The notes: a model not told the origin generated them from the letters alone. Numbered from the stretch's first letter, positions 44,611 to 54,067 are shown. The stretch: DNA of 64,000 nt from Zhihengliuella flava (GCF_015751895.1 NZ_JADOTZ010000001.1:992001-1056000), one strand, 5' to 3'. Made by a program: numbers and translations.

Positions 44611-44668
44611 AGCCCCTCATGTACGGCAGAATGTAGACAGCGCTATCTATTTTTGGACAGGAGATTTC

Positions 44669-45346
44669 ATGGACACCGAGGTACTTCGCCGCGCACCGCT
44701 CTTCCAGACTCTCGGAGACGACGTCTTCGCTGCTCTGACCGATGAACTGACCGAGGTCGACCTCTCTCGCGGCGCTTCTGTCTTCCGCGAGGGCGATCAG
44801 GGAGATCAGCTCTACTTCATCGTTTCCGGCAAGATTAAGCTCGGCCGCACCGCCCCGGACGGCCGCGAGAACCTGCTCGCCGTCCTAGGACCCGGCGAGC
44901 TCTTCGGCGAAATGGCCCTGTTCGATCCGAGCCCGCGCAATGCGACGGCCACCGCAGTGTCGGAGACCCGCTTGGCCGGGTTGCGCCACGAGAACCTGCG
45001 CAAGGTCATTGAGAGCTCCCCCGAAGTCTCCATCCAGCTGCTGCAGGCGCTGGCACGCCGCCTGCGTCGCACCAACGAATCCCTCGCCGACTTGGTCTTC
45101 TCCGACGTTCCTGGCCGCGTCGCCAAGGCCCTGCTGGATCTGGCCGACCGCTTCGGCCGCCCGGCCACCGACGGCATCCTCGTGGCTCACGAGCTCACGC
45201 AGGAAGAGCTGGCCCAGCTGGTCGGCGCCTCCCGCGAGACCGTGAACAAGGCCCTGGCCGAGTTCGTCCAGCGCGGCTGGCTCCGCCTCGAGGCCCGCGC
45301 CGTGGTGATCTTGGATATCCAGCGCTTGCGCCAGCGTTCGCGCTAG
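44669..45346 (+). CDS. crp: Crp/Fnr family cyclic-nucleotide-responsive regulator
   Basis: 225 residues. A cyclic nucleotide-binding domain with the phosphate-binding cassette GELFGEMALFDPSPRNATATA is followed by a C-terminal winged helix (TQEELAQLVGASRETVNKAL). The conserved RxAT pattern supports cAMP binding. It is the counterpart of M. tuberculosis CRP (Rv3676). The ATG at 44669 has AGGAG seven bases upstream. It is a single-gene unit ended by the hairpin at 45356. Confidence 0.96.
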   Translation: MDTEVLRRAPLFQTLGDDVFAALTDELTEVDLSRGASVFREGDQGDQLYFIVSGKIKLGRTAPDGRENLLAVLGPGELFGEMALFDPSPRNATATAVSETRLAGLRHENLRKVIESSPEVSIQLLQALARRLRRTNESLADLVFSDVPGRVAKALLDLADRFGRPATDGILVAHELTQEELAQLVGASRETVNKALAEFVQRGWLRLEARAVVILDIQRLRQRSR

Positions 45347-45355
45347 CCGGCAGAG

Positions 45356-45392
45356 CGAAGGCCGCCTCACTCTGGCAGAGGGGCGGCCTTCG
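45356..45392. terminator. Bidirectional terminator between crp and NUDIX
   Basis: Perfect 11-bp arms CGAAGGCCGCC (45356-45366) and GGCGGCCTTCG (45382-45392) with a 15-base loop sit in the 63-bp convergent gap. The arms are followed by TCATGTCC, with no clear U-tract. Confidence 0.7.
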
Positions 45393-45409
45393 TCATGTCC
45401 GGGGAGTCG

Positions 45410-46399
45410 TTAGCGCGAGCGCCAGCACGCCCCGCCCTCGCTGGCGTTGCTGACGCCGACGTGGAGCATGAACTCCCCGTCGACCTGGGCCAGCTGCGGG
45501 TGAAACGTCTTTAGCTCTCGCCGGTGGGCGAGGTAAGCAATCGTTCCCCGGGTGGTGGCGATCTTCTCCAGAATGACCTCGACCGCCGGTGTGGTGATCT
45601 GACTCAGCGGCAGGCCCCGCGTCTGCTCGTGGTCCACCTCGTCGCCGAGGGCCGTCGTCTGCCGCTGCTGGAGCACCTCGGCAGCCGTCTTCCACGCGGA
45701 CCACGTCCCTTTGTCTTCGAGCAGGCACGCCTGCTGCCGCACGGGCATCGCGGCAGCGAAGTACCACGTATCAAAGCGCCGATGCGCGAAGTCGGGGCTG
45801 ACCCACCGCGCGATGGGCCGCAGCAGGTCCGTCCTCAGCGCGAGGCCGCGGCCACTGAGCAGTTCCGCAAACGTGATGTCCTGGCCGGCAAGGGCCTGGC
45901 GCAACTCCATCCACTCGCGGGTCGCACAGTTCTCGATCATCGAGAGTTCGTCGTGCCCCGCGAGCAGCACGCCCGTCTCCTCGAAGAGTTCGCGGGCCGC
46001 GCAGACGATCCGGGCCCGCGCATGCCGGTGGTCCAGGATGCCGAGCCGATCCGCCCATTGAGCGGGTGAAGGGCCAAACCAGTCGACGGGGGCGTCGTCG
46101 TCGTGCTCCTCGCTGCCGCCGGGAAAGGCGACGGCGCCGAGCGGCGACATGCCCCGCCGGTACCCCAAGTAGGTCTCCACGCCGTGGGCGCCATCTCTCA
46201 AGAGAATGACCGACGATGCACGGCGGGCCGCACGGGGGGCGCGCTCGCCATGCGCGGCCCAATTCTCCGCGGCCGGGACTTCAGCCGGCGGCAGAGCGAA
46301 GTGGCGGTCCAGCGTCTCGGTGGCCGGGGCGCCGACGGAACGCCGCCCCAGCGCCCCGGCGCCCGCGATCCGGCTACGCGAACTCGACGACCAGTTCAA
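45410..46399 (-). CDS. NUDIX hydrolase
   Basis: About 329 residues. The Nudix motif is partly degenerate but recognisable: AVAFPGGSEEHDDD, followed by RELFEETGVLLAG with the catalytic Glu pair. The long insertion between the two parts and the late AYLAHRRELKTFHPQL are typical of actinobacterial Rv3672c-like or NUDT19-like proteins. The only start compatible with the frame is TTG 46399, which overlaps RidA by 26 bp; the start is uncertain. Substrate unknown. Confidence 0.8.
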   Translation of the reverse strand: MNWSSSSRSRIAGAGALGRRSVGAPATETLDRHFALPPAEVPAAENWAAHGERAPRAARRASSVILLRDGAHGVETYLGYRRGMSPLGAVAFPGGSEEHDDDAPVDWFGPSPAQWADRLGILDHRHARARIVCAARELFEETGVLLAGHDELSMIENCATREWMELRQALAGQDITFAELLSGRGLALRTDLLRPIARWVSPDFAHRRFDTWYFAAAMPVRQQACLLEDKGTWSAWKTAAEVLQQRQTTALGDEVDHEQTRGLPLSQITTPAVEVILEKIATTRGTIAYLAHRRELKTFHPQLAQVDGEFMLHVGVSNASEGGACWRSR

Positions 46400-46862
46400 C
46401 TTCTACCGGGGAGTCGAGCGGCAGCACCGCCACACCAACGGCGGAACGGGCATGGATACCCGCGTCGCCGAACACGTCGCCGAGCAGTTCGGACGCGCCA
46501 TTGACGACGCCGGGCTGCCCGAAGAAGGACGGGTCCGAGGAGACGAAACCCACCACTTTGACGATCCGCGTGATCCGGTCCAAATCGCCAATGGCGCTCT
46601 TGACGGCCGCCAGCGCGTTCAGGGCACAGCGGCCGGCCAGTTCGTGGGCGGTCTCTGGGGCCACCTCCGCGCCAACCTTTCCAGTGGCTGGGAGTTCGCC
46701 CTTAATGAACGGCAACTGGCCCGCGGTATACACGTGCTGGCCGGTGGTGACCGCCGGAACATACGCGGCCACCGGCGCGGCCACCTCCGGAAGCTCATAC
46801 CCCAGCTCAGCAAGCCGCTTCTCGATGGCCGATTGACCGGCCGACACTGTCGAGTGATCCAT
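46374..46862 (-). CDS. RidA/YjgF family protein (Rv3678c-like)
   Basis: 162 residues. The Rid fold shows VYTAGQLPF, GRCALNALAAVKSAIGDLD and SAVGVAVLPLDSPVEVELV. RidA family members hydrolyse reactive enamines, but the conserved catalytic Arg of the archetype is not clearly present here (Rid2/Rid7-like forms lack it), so activity is uncertain. In mycobacteria the neighbouring genes are the same. It ends inside the NUDIX gene and is preceded by DUF4177. Confidence 0.88.
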   Translation of the reverse strand: MDHSTVSAGQSAIEKRLAELGYELPEVAAPVAAYVPAVTTGQHVYTAGQLPFIKGELPATGKVGAEVAPETAHELAGRCALNALAAVKSAIGDLDRITRIVKVVGFVSSDPSFFGQPGVVNGASELLGDVFGDAGIHARSAVGVAVLPLDSPVEVELVVEFA

Positions 46863-46884
46863 GTTTTACCTTGTCAGAATGCGT

Positions 46885-47040
46885 TTACTGCTTGGGGCGC
46901 TTGAGGTAGGCAACGTGGCCGGTGCCGTTCGGCGCCGGCGTCACGGTCACCAACTCCCAGCCGTCGGACCCCCACGTGTCCAAAACGTCCTTCGGGGTAT
47001 GCAGGGGCAGAGGCGTAATGGTGTATTCCCAAGTCGTCAT
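46885..47040 (-). CDS. DUF4177 domain protein
   Basis: 51 residues: a small alpha-beta unit (WEYTITPLPLHTPKDVLDTW, then GWELVTVTPAPNG). It matches DUF4177, short proteins of unknown function encoded beside ridA-like genes in actinobacteria (Rv3678A). The ATG at 47040 is the one nearest the conserved start; longer frames run into the ponA2 gene region. It is divergent from the PonA2 gene with 37 bp between. Confidence 0.85.
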   Translation of the reverse strand: MTTWEYTITPLPLHTPKDVLDTWGSDGWELVTVTPAPNGTGHVAYLKRPKQ

Positions 47041-47064
47041 ACCGTCCAGCGTAGTCCCTCCCGT

Positions 47065-47070
47065 TAGACT
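47065..47070 (+). promoter_or_regulatory. Leaderless-type -10 box for the PonA2-like gene
   Basis: TAGACT ends seven bases before the ATG at 47078 in the 37-bp divergent gap. Confidence 0.5.
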
Positions 47071-47077
47071 GGTGGGT

Positions 47078-49435
47078 ATGGCCGGTAGCAAAAATCCTCT
47101 GTTCGATACCGCAACCACCCTCGGCAAGATCGTCGCCTTCTTTGGCGTGAGCGCGATCTGCGGTGTGTTGGCTGCGGGATTGCTGGTGCCCATCGCCTCG
47201 TTGGCGGGCTCCAGCGCGAACGCGAGCGTCGAATTTTTCGAAGAGCTCCCTGACGATCTTCGTCAGGATCCTCTCTCCGTTCCCTCCACGCTGGTGGCCC
47301 GGGACGGGACGACGCTGGCGACCTTCTATGAGCAGAACCGCCAGCCGGTCTCCATTGATGAGATTTCCGAGCCGATGCAGAAGGCCATCGTGGCCATCGA
47401 GGACGAGCGCTTCTACGAGCACGGCGGCGTCGACATCCAGGGCACGCTGCGTGCGGCCGTGAATAACGTCGTCTCCTCCAGCCAGCAGGGCGCCTCCACG
47501 CTGACCATGCAGTACGTGAACAACCAGCTCATCAACACCGGCGTACTCTCCGGCCTGTCGGCCGATGAGCTGACCATCTCCGGCACCAAGGACTATGGGG
47601 ACAAGCTGCGCGAAATGAAGCTCGCCATCTCCGTGGAGAAGGAGATGAGCAAGGACGAGATCCTCGAGGGGTACCTCAACATCGTGCTGTTCTCCGGCCG
47701 CACCTACGGCGTTGAAGCCGCGTCGCAGAAGTTCTTCTCGAAGCCCGCCGCGGACCTCACCATCCCCGAGGCCGCGATGCTGGCTGGCATGGTGCAGATT
47801 CCGAACGTCTATAACCCGCTCAACAATCCGGAGCTGACGCAGAAGCGGCGGGACACGGTCTTGGGTGCCATGCTCCGCACCGGTGCGATCACGCAGGAGG
47901 AGTACGACGAGGCCGTCGCCATCGACATCTCCTCCATGCTCAATCCGCGCGAAACGAGCTCCGGCTGCTATGCCTCGTCCAGCGCTCCGTACTTTTGCGA
48001 GTACGTCAAGCACCTGATTTTGGCGGATCCTGCCTACGGCGAAACTCGTGAAGATCGCGAAAACCTCCTCTTCCGCGGCGGCCTGCGCATTGTGTCCACG
48101 CTGGACCCCACCGCCCAGGACGAGGCCACCCGCGCGGCACGCGAAACGGTGCCCGCCGACGACGAGTCCAATATCGGCACCTCGATCGTCTCCGTGGAGC
48201 CAGGTAGCGGCGAGATTCTGGCGATGAGCCAGAATAAGTACTTCAGCCCTGAAGAGGGCACGGAAAATACCGTCTACAACTTCAACGTTCCGGCCGAGCT
48301 CGGGGGCGCGGGCGGCTTCCCCGGCGGCTCCACCATGAAGCCGTTCACCGCCATTGCGTGGCTCGAGGCCGGAAACAACATGTGGGACACCGTTGACGCG
48401 AGCCGCGACTACTACAACGACTCCTACCGCTGGACTGCGTCGTGCCTCCCCAAGGGATACACCCAAACGGTGAACCCCGACGACGGTCAGTGGGACGTAG
48501 GTAATGCCTCGCAGGGTTTCAAGCGCCGGATGCAGGTTGACTACGGCCTGAAGTGGTCCATCAACACGGCCACCGTGCAGGAAGCGGCCAAGCTTGATCT
48601 CTGCGACATCTCCGACGCGGCCGCCCGAGTCGGCATCCTGGATCAGGACAACCGCGATGAGGAGACGGGCGAGCCACAGCCGATCAACCCGTCCAACCCG
48701 TCCTTCGTCCTCGGCACCGCAAGCGTCACGCCGCTGTCCCAGGCGGCCGGCTTCGCGGCCTTCGCGAACGACGGCGAATACTGCGAGCCGCGCGCTCTGC
48801 GCTGGGTCGAAGACGGTGATGGCAACCAGTACAAGGTGCCAGAGCGCGAATGCCGTCAGGCTGTCGATCCGAACGTCTTGCGGAACCTCAATGGCACGCT
48901 GAGCGAAATTGCCGATGAGCGCGTCGCCCGCGGCACCATTTCGCAGCCGATCGCTGGCAAAACGGGTACCAACAACGGCGCTTCGTCGACGTGGTTCGTC
49001 GGCTACACCTCGGGCATCTCTACCGCTTCGTGGGTCGGCCGGTTTACGGGCAACCAAGAAATCGATAACGAGGTCATCAACGGCGTCGAGTACGACTACC
49101 TGGATCCGTACAGCCCCTACGACTCCTCGACGCTCGCGGCTCCGCAGTGGCTCAACTACATGAGTCAGGTCATCCCGAACTTCGAGGCCGAAGAATTCGG
49201 CACGCCGGACTCCCGGCCTGCGCCGGAGCCAGCCCCCGCACCGCGGGAAGACACCAGCGACGAGCCGGAGGAAGAGTCCGAGCCGGAGGAGGAATCCACT
49301 CAGGACTCCGGCGGCGAGGACCAGAGTGAGAGTGCCCCCGAGGGCGAGGATTCCTCTGGCGACGGTGAAGACTCCGGCGGCAACGGCAATGGGCGTGGGA
49401 ACGGTAACGGCAACGGCGGCAACAACGACGACTAA
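47078..49435 (+). CDS. Bifunctional penicillin-binding protein, PonA2-like
   Basis: 785 residues. Membrane anchor at 18-40; GT51 transglycosylase domain with the catalytic Glu in IVAIEDERFYEHGGVDIQG; transpeptidase domain with SxxK (GSTMKPFTAIAWL), SxN (KWSINTATV) and KTGT. The tail is Pro/Glu then Asn/Gly rich, with no PASTA domain, whereas M. tuberculosis PonA2 (Rv3682) has one. It polymerises and cross-links peptidoglycan outside the membrane. Probably a leaderless mRNA; the metallophosphoesterase gene follows by 10 bp. Confidence 0.95.
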   Translation: MAGSKNPLFDTATTLGKIVAFFGVSAICGVLAAGLLVPIASLAGSSANASVEFFEELPDDLRQDPLSVPSTLVARDGTTLATFYEQNRQPVSIDEISEPMQKAIVAIEDERFYEHGGVDIQGTLRAAVNNVVSSSQQGASTLTMQYVNNQLINTGVLSGLSADELTISGTKDYGDKLREMKLAISVEKEMSKDEILEGYLNIVLFSGRTYGVEAASQKFFSKPAADLTIPEAAMLAGMVQIPNVYNPLNNPELTQKRRDTVLGAMLRTGAITQEEYDEAVAIDISSMLNPRETSSGCYASSSAPYFCEYVKHLILADPAYGETREDRENLLFRGGLRIVSTLDPTAQDEATRAARETVPADDESNIGTSIVSVEPGSGEILAMSQNKYFSPEEGTENTVYNFNVPAELGGAGGFPGGSTMKPFTAIAWLEAGNNMWDTVDASRDYYNDSYRWTASCLPKGYTQTVNPDDGQWDVGNASQGFKRRMQVDYGLKWSINTATVQEAAKLDLCDISDAAARVGILDQDNRDEETGEPQPINPSNPSFVLGTASVTPLSQAAGFAAFANDGEYCEPRALRWVEDGDGNQYKVPERECRQAVDPNVLRNLNGTLSEIADERVARGTISQPIAGKTGTNNGASSTWFVGYTSGISTASWVGRFTGNQEIDNEVINGVEYDYLDPYSPYDSSTLAAPQWLNYMSQVIPNFEAEEFGTPDSRPAPEPAPAPREDTSDEPEEESEPEEESTQDSGGEDQSESAPEGEDSSGDGEDSGGNGNGRGNGNGNGGNNDD

Positions 49436-49445
49436 CGGGGGCATC

Positions 49446-50363
49446 GTGACACGGAGTGGGTGGCGGACCGCCGCGGCCAGCGCGACCGGTCTGGCCGCCG
49501 CGGCCACGGCGGCCGTGGGCTATGGCCTGTGGGAGAAAAACCAGTTCACGTTGCGTTACGAGAGCCTCCCGGTGTTGCCGGCCGGCTCGGATCCGCTGAC
49601 GGTCCTGCACCTCAGCGACATCCACATGGTGCCCGGCCAACGGGCCAAAGCAGCCTGGCTGCGGTCCCTCGCCGAGCTGGAACCCGATCTCGTGGTCAAC
49701 ACCGGAGATAACTTGAGTCACCTCCGGGCCGTCGATCCGTTGCTCGAGGCGCTCGAGCCGCTCCTGCGCTTGCCGGGGGTCTACGTTCCCGGCTCCAATT
49801 GCTACTTCGCGCCCCGGCCGGCGAATCCCTTGAGCTACCTCGCCGGGCCCTCCAAGCAACGTGCGGGCCAGCTGCGGGAGCTCGACTGGCGCCGGATGCA
49901 CGAGGCCTTTGGCGCCGCAGGCTGGATCAACCTGGCCAATCGCCACCAAGCCGTGGCTCACGGCCCGCTGCGCTTGGACTTCTCCGGTGTTGATGATCCA
50001 CACCTTGGATACGACGCGTTCGCCGGTTGGCCTGCGGGCTCGGTCAGCGGTGACGAGGCCCCCCACGTGCGCATCGCCCTCGCCCACGCCCCCTACCAGC
50101 GGGTCTTGGATGCCTTCACGGATGCGGGGGCCGACATCATTTTTGCGGGCCACACCCACGGCGGACAGGTCTGCATCCCGGGCTACGGAGCTCTGGTCTC
50201 CAATTGCGACCTACCAACGTGGCGCGCCCGAGGCCTCACGTGGTGGGAGCACCGCGGACGCACGGTCCCGCTGAACGTCTCCGCGGGCATCGGCACCTCG
50301 CGGTACGCGCCCGTTCGCATCGCGTGCCGCCCCGAGGCCGTGCTGTTGCACTTGACGGCCTAA
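49446..50363 (+). CDS. Metallophosphoesterase (Rv3683-like)
   Basis: 305 residues. An N-terminal signal-like segment (9-27), then the metal-site motifs LHLSDIH (Asp58, His60), NTGDN (Asp88), GSNCYF (116-121) and GHTHGGQ. In relatives the third motif usually reads GSNDYF; here Asp is replaced by Cys119 (TGC at 49800-49802). The fold and the other metal ligands remain. The GTG start has GGGGG close upstream. It follows the PonA2 gene as Rv3683 follows ponA2 in mycobacteria, suggesting a cell-wall related role. Confidence 0.88.
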   Translation: MTRSGWRTAAASATGLAAAATAAVGYGLWEKNQFTLRYESLPVLPAGSDPLTVLHLSDIHMVPGQRAKAAWLRSLAELEPDLVVNTGDNLSHLRAVDPLLEALEPLLRLPGVYVPGSNCYFAPRPANPLSYLAGPSKQRAGQLRELDWRRMHEAFGAAGWINLANRHQAVAHGPLRLDFSGVDDPHLGYDAFAGWPAGSVSGDEAPHVRIALAHAPYQRVLDAFTDAGADIIFAGHTHGGQVCIPGYGALVSNCDLPTWRARGLTWWEHRGRTVPLNVSAGIGTSRYAPVRIACRPEAVLLHLTA

Positions 50364-50420
50364 TTTCTGAAATATCTACTAAACGCAGTGCGAAAAGTGG
50401 CAGACTAGTCACGCCACCAA

Positions 50421-52268
50421 TTGGGCAAGACCAACCACTACGTTTCGAGGCTGCACCCCTTGGCTCAACAACACGCGCCCTCCGCATCCATGGCGGAGAC
50501 GTTCGGCCGACTCATCCCGCACTTGCGGCCCATCATGCCTCGGCTCATTCTGGGGGCCTTCTGCGCGCTGCTGGCCAGCGTCGTCGCGCTCACCATCCCC
50601 CAGGTTCTGCGCTGGCTCGTCAACACCGTGCTGGCTGGCGATTCCGTCGCCTCGGCGATCTGGCTCGGCGTGGTCATCGTCGCGCTGCTCGGCGCCTTCG
50701 AGGCACTGCTTGTCTGGCTCCGGCGCGTCTTCGTCATCTCTCCCAGCGCCCGCATCGAAACCTCCCTGCGCCTGAACCTCTTCCGTCACTTGCAGCAGCT
50801 GCCGGTGGCGTTTCACGACCAGTGGGGTTCGGGCCAGTTGCTCTCCCGCTCCATGGCGGACCTTTCCTTGCTGCGCCGCTGGATGGCGTTTGGCGTGATC
50901 ATGCTGGTGGTCTCCTCTCTGACAGTCCTCGTGGGCCTCGCTTTCATGTTCAGCTCCAGCTGGATTTTGGCCCTGATCTACGTGGCTGGCGCCATCCCCA
51001 TCACGTGGCGCGCGTTTAAATTTCGCACCGTGTTCCGCGATGCCAGCCGCCTGAGTCAGGACCAAGCCGGGGACCTCGCCACCACCGTGGAGGAATCAGT
51101 CCACGGGATCCGCGTGATCAAAGCGTTCGGACGCGGCCGGGAGGCCCTCACCGGTTTCCACGCGCAGGCGCAGAAGCTGCGCGCTACGGAGATTCACAAG
51201 GCCCGCACTCTGGCCGGCTTCTTGGCGCTCGTCGTGGCCCTGCCTGAGGTCACGCTCGGCATCGGGCTTTTCACCGGGCTCTGGCTCACGGCCACCGACG
51301 CGCTGTCGGTCGGCGATCTCGCCGCGTTCTTCGCCACCGCCGCGTTCTTGGCCAATCACGTGGAAGGCATCGGCATGCTCCTGGGCATGACGCTCACCAC
51401 GAAGACCGCACTGGACCGGCACTACGAAGTCCTCGACGCGCCGACGTCGATCACCGATCCGGAGCATCCCCGCACACCGGAGCGGCCAGCCGGCCACCTC
51501 GAGCTGCGCGACGTCAGCTTCACGTATCCCGACGCCTCGAGCCCCGTCGTCGACCACCTAGACCTCGACATCCGTCCCGGAGAAACCATGGCCCTGGTCG
51601 GCGGAACCGGCTGCGGCAAGTCAACCCTGCTGCACCTGATCCCGCGCCTGTATGAGGCCACGGGCGGGTCGGTCCGCCTCGACGGGGTGGACGTCAGGGA
51701 GTACGACGTCGCCGCGTTGCGCACCGCCGTGGCCGTCGCTTTTGAGGATTCCATCCTGTTTTCCTCCTCCGTGCGGGACAACGTGCTGCTCGGGGCGCAG
51801 CCGGCACCGGGGCAGGAGCTCGACGACGTCCTCTCGGAGGCGCTGCACACGGCCGCGGCGGACTTTGTCCACGAGCTGCCGGACGGGGTGGACACCCTGA
51901 TCGGCGAGGAGGGGCTCTCCCTCTCGGGTGGCCAGCGTCAGCGCCTCGCCCTCGCGCGGGCGATTGCGGCCAAGCCGAGGTTCTTGGTGCTCGACGATCC
52001 GCTCTCAGCGCTCGATGTGCGCACGGAGGAGGCGGTCACCCAGCGGCTCCGCACGGTGCTCGCGGGAACCAGCACGCTGATCGTGGCGCATCGGCCGTCC
52101 ACGGTGATGTTGGCGGATCGGGTCGCCGTCATGCGCGACGGCCGGATCCAGGACGTCGGCACCCACGCGGAGCTGTTGGCCCGCAACCCGCACTACCGGT
52201 ACGTCATTTCGGCTGGCGACGAGCCGCCGAGCGTCGAAGAGGTTCTGACTGAAGGGGGCCGGGCATGA
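50421..52268 (+). CDS. ABC exporter subunit 1 (degenerate ATP site)
   Basis: About 615 residues: a six-helix membrane domain followed by an ATPase domain. Walker A is GGTGCGKST (about residue 394), the signature is LSGGQRQRLALARA, but Walker B ends LVLDDPLSALD with Asp in place of the catalytic Glu. Partner of the next gene in a heterodimeric exporter. The TTG at 50421 has no ribosome binding site; ATG 50490 is the alternative. The promoter may be just before 50421. Confidence 0.9.
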   Translation: MGKTNHYVSRLHPLAQQHAPSASMAETFGRLIPHLRPIMPRLILGAFCALLASVVALTIPQVLRWLVNTVLAGDSVASAIWLGVVIVALLGAFEALLVWLRRVFVISPSARIETSLRLNLFRHLQQLPVAFHDQWGSGQLLSRSMADLSLLRRWMAFGVIMLVVSSLTVLVGLAFMFSSSWILALIYVAGAIPITWRAFKFRTVFRDASRLSQDQAGDLATTVEESVHGIRVIKAFGRGREALTGFHAQAQKLRATEIHKARTLAGFLALVVALPEVTLGIGLFTGLWLTATDALSVGDLAAFFATAAFLANHVEGIGMLLGMTLTTKTALDRHYEVLDAPTSITDPEHPRTPERPAGHLELRDVSFTYPDASSPVVDHLDLDIRPGETMALVGGTGCGKSTLLHLIPRLYEATGGSVRLDGVDVREYDVAALRTAVAVAFEDSILFSSSVRDNVLLGAQPAPGQELDDVLSEALHTAAADFVHELPDGVDTLIGEEGLSLSGGQRQRLALARAIAAKPRFLVLDDPLSALDVRTEEAVTQRLRTVLAGTSTLIVAHRPSTVMLADRVAVMRDGRIQDVGTHAELLARNPHYRYVISAGDEPPSVEEVLTEGGRA

Positions 52269-54067
52269 GCATCGGTGTTGCCGACGAAGATCATATTAAC
52301 CTCGATGCCGAGAATCGGCGGCGCGTGCGGCGCCGGTCGCTCCGCCTCCTCAAGGCTCTGGCCGGCCCGTTGAAGTGGCGCCTCATCGGCACCGCCCTGC
52401 TGGTCCTCGTCTCGGCCGGATCGCGGGCGGCGCTGCCGCTGCTGGTCGCGTGGGCTATTGACACCATGTTGCCCCGGGTTGTCGCGGGTGACTACGCGGC
52501 GCTGGGGTTCGCCGGGGGCGCCTACATCGGCACTGCTTTGCTCGCGGGCGGGTTCCTCGGGCTGTACACGTACGCGGCCGCCGCCGTCAGCCAAGCGATG
52601 CTGCTGGATCTGCGCCTGCGGGTGTTCCGCCACACGCAGTTGCTCTCCCTCGAGTTCCACGAAACATATACGTCGGGACGCGTCATTTCGCGGCAAACTT
52701 CTGATCTTGAGACGCTACGTGAGCTCCTCGACCAAGGGATGTCTCAGCTGGTGTCCGGCCTGGCGTTCATTCTGTTTACCGCGATCAGCATGTTCATCCT
52801 GGACTGGCAGACGGCCCTCGTGGTCATCGGCGCGGCCGTGCCGATCGCCGTCATTTTCCGCTGGTACCAAGTCCGCTCCGAACTGGTCTACCGCGAGTCC
52901 CGGGTGATCTCCGCCCGCGTCATCACCACGTTCGTGGAGACGATGACGGGCATCCGCGCCGTCAAGGCCTTCCGCCGGGAGCAGGCGAGCGATGAGAACT
53001 ACACGGACATCGCCCATCAGTACCGGGACAATACGCTGCGGACCATCTCCCTGTTCGGCGTCCTGCAGCCGACGCTCATGCTCATCGGAAACTTGACCGT
53101 CGCCGCCGTGTTGCTGATCGGCGGCTTCCGGGTCCTCGATGGCTCGCTGGAGATCGGCGCGCTCGTGGGACTCCTCCTGACCGCCAAGCGGGTGTTCCAG
53201 CCCGTCGAGGCCATCGCCATGTTCTACAACTCGTTCCAAGCCGCGACGGCGGCGCTGGAAAAGGTTTCCGGACTGCTCGAGGAAGTACCGACTGTCGTCG
53301 AACCGGAGCGGCCGCGGCAGCTCACGCACGCTGCGGGCCGCGTGGAGTTTTCCGATGCCGTGTTCGGTTACGGCAGTGGGCCCGTAGTGATGGACCGCTT
53401 CAGCCTGACCATCGAAGCCGGGCAGACGGTCGCCGTGGTGGGCCAAACGGGCGCTGGTAAATCCACGCTGGCCAAGCTCATCGCCAGGTTCTATGACCTC
53501 TCGGAGGGCACCTTGACCCTCGACGGCGTCGACCTGCGTGAGCTCTCCCAGCGCGACCTGCGCCGGGCCGTCGTCATGGTGACCCAGGAGGCGTTCCTGT
53601 TCTCCGGTTCGGTGGCGGAGAATATTGCCCTCGGCAAGCCAAACGCCACCCGTGAGGAAGTCATTTTGGCGGCCCGCGCCGTCGGCGTGCACGAATTTAT
53701 CGAATCGCTCCCTGAGGGCTATGACACGGACGTCAACAAGCGGGGTGGACGTGTCTCAGCGGGGCAGCGCCAGCTGATCTCCTTCGCGCGCGCGTTCCTC
53801 GCCGACCCATCGGTGCTGATTCTCGACGAAGCGACGAGCTCATTGGACATCCCCAGCGAACGGGCGGTACAAGCGGCCCTCGCCCGACTGCTCGGGGAGC
53901 GCACGGCCGTGATCATCGCCCACCGGCTCTCAACGGTCGAAATCGCCGACCGGGTGCTGGTGGTCCATGACGGCAAGATCGTGGAGGACGGCTCCCCGGC
54001 GGAATTGGTGGCCGCCGGAGGCCGGTTCGCCGCGCTCCACGCGGCGTGGCAGGACTCGCTGACTTAG
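52265..54067 (+). CDS. ABC exporter subunit 2 (canonical ATP site)
   Basis: 600 residues: a six-helix membrane domain and an ATPase with Walker A GQTGAGKST and Walker B LILDEATSSLD, with catalytic Glu. Its signature is altered to VSAGQRQ. Together with subunit 1 this gives one consensus and one degenerate ATP site, the usual heterodimeric plan (as in TM287/288). Substrate unknown. Its ATG overlaps the subunit 1 stop by 4 bp, and its stop is interlocked with that of purC. Confidence 0.92.
   Translation: MSIGVADEDHINLDAENRRRVRRRSLRLLKALAGPLKWRLIGTALLVLVSAGSRAALPLLVAWAIDTMLPRVVAGDYAALGFAGGAYIGTALLAGGFLGLYTYAAAAVSQAMLLDLRLRVFRHTQLLSLEFHETYTSGRVISRQTSDLETLRELLDQGMSQLVSGLAFILFTAISMFILDWQTALVVIGAAVPIAVIFRWYQVRSELVYRESRVISARVITTFVETMTGIRAVKAFRREQASDENYTDIAHQYRDNTLRTISLFGVLQPTLMLIGNLTVAAVLLIGGFRVLDGSLEIGALVGLLLTAKRVFQPVEAIAMFYNSFQAATAALEKVSGLLEEVPTVVEPERPRQLTHAAGRVEFSDAVFGYGSGPVVMDRFSLTIEAGQTVAVVGQTGAGKSTLAKLIARFYDLSEGTLTLDGVDLRELSQRDLRRAVVMVTQEAFLFSGSVAENIALGKPNATREEVILAARAVGVHEFIESLPEGYDTDVNKRGGRVSAGQRQLISFARAFLADPSVLILDEATSSLDIPSERAVQAALARLLGERTAVIIAHRLSTVEIADRVLVVHDGKIVEDGSPAELVAAGGRFAALHAAWQDSLT

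Noticed and set aside
46874-49507. Open frame of 877 codons antisense to the PonA2-like gene
   Set aside because: It mirrors a high-GC coding strand, has no ribosome binding site or recognisable domain, and the plus-strand protein carries complete GT51 and transpeptidase motifs.
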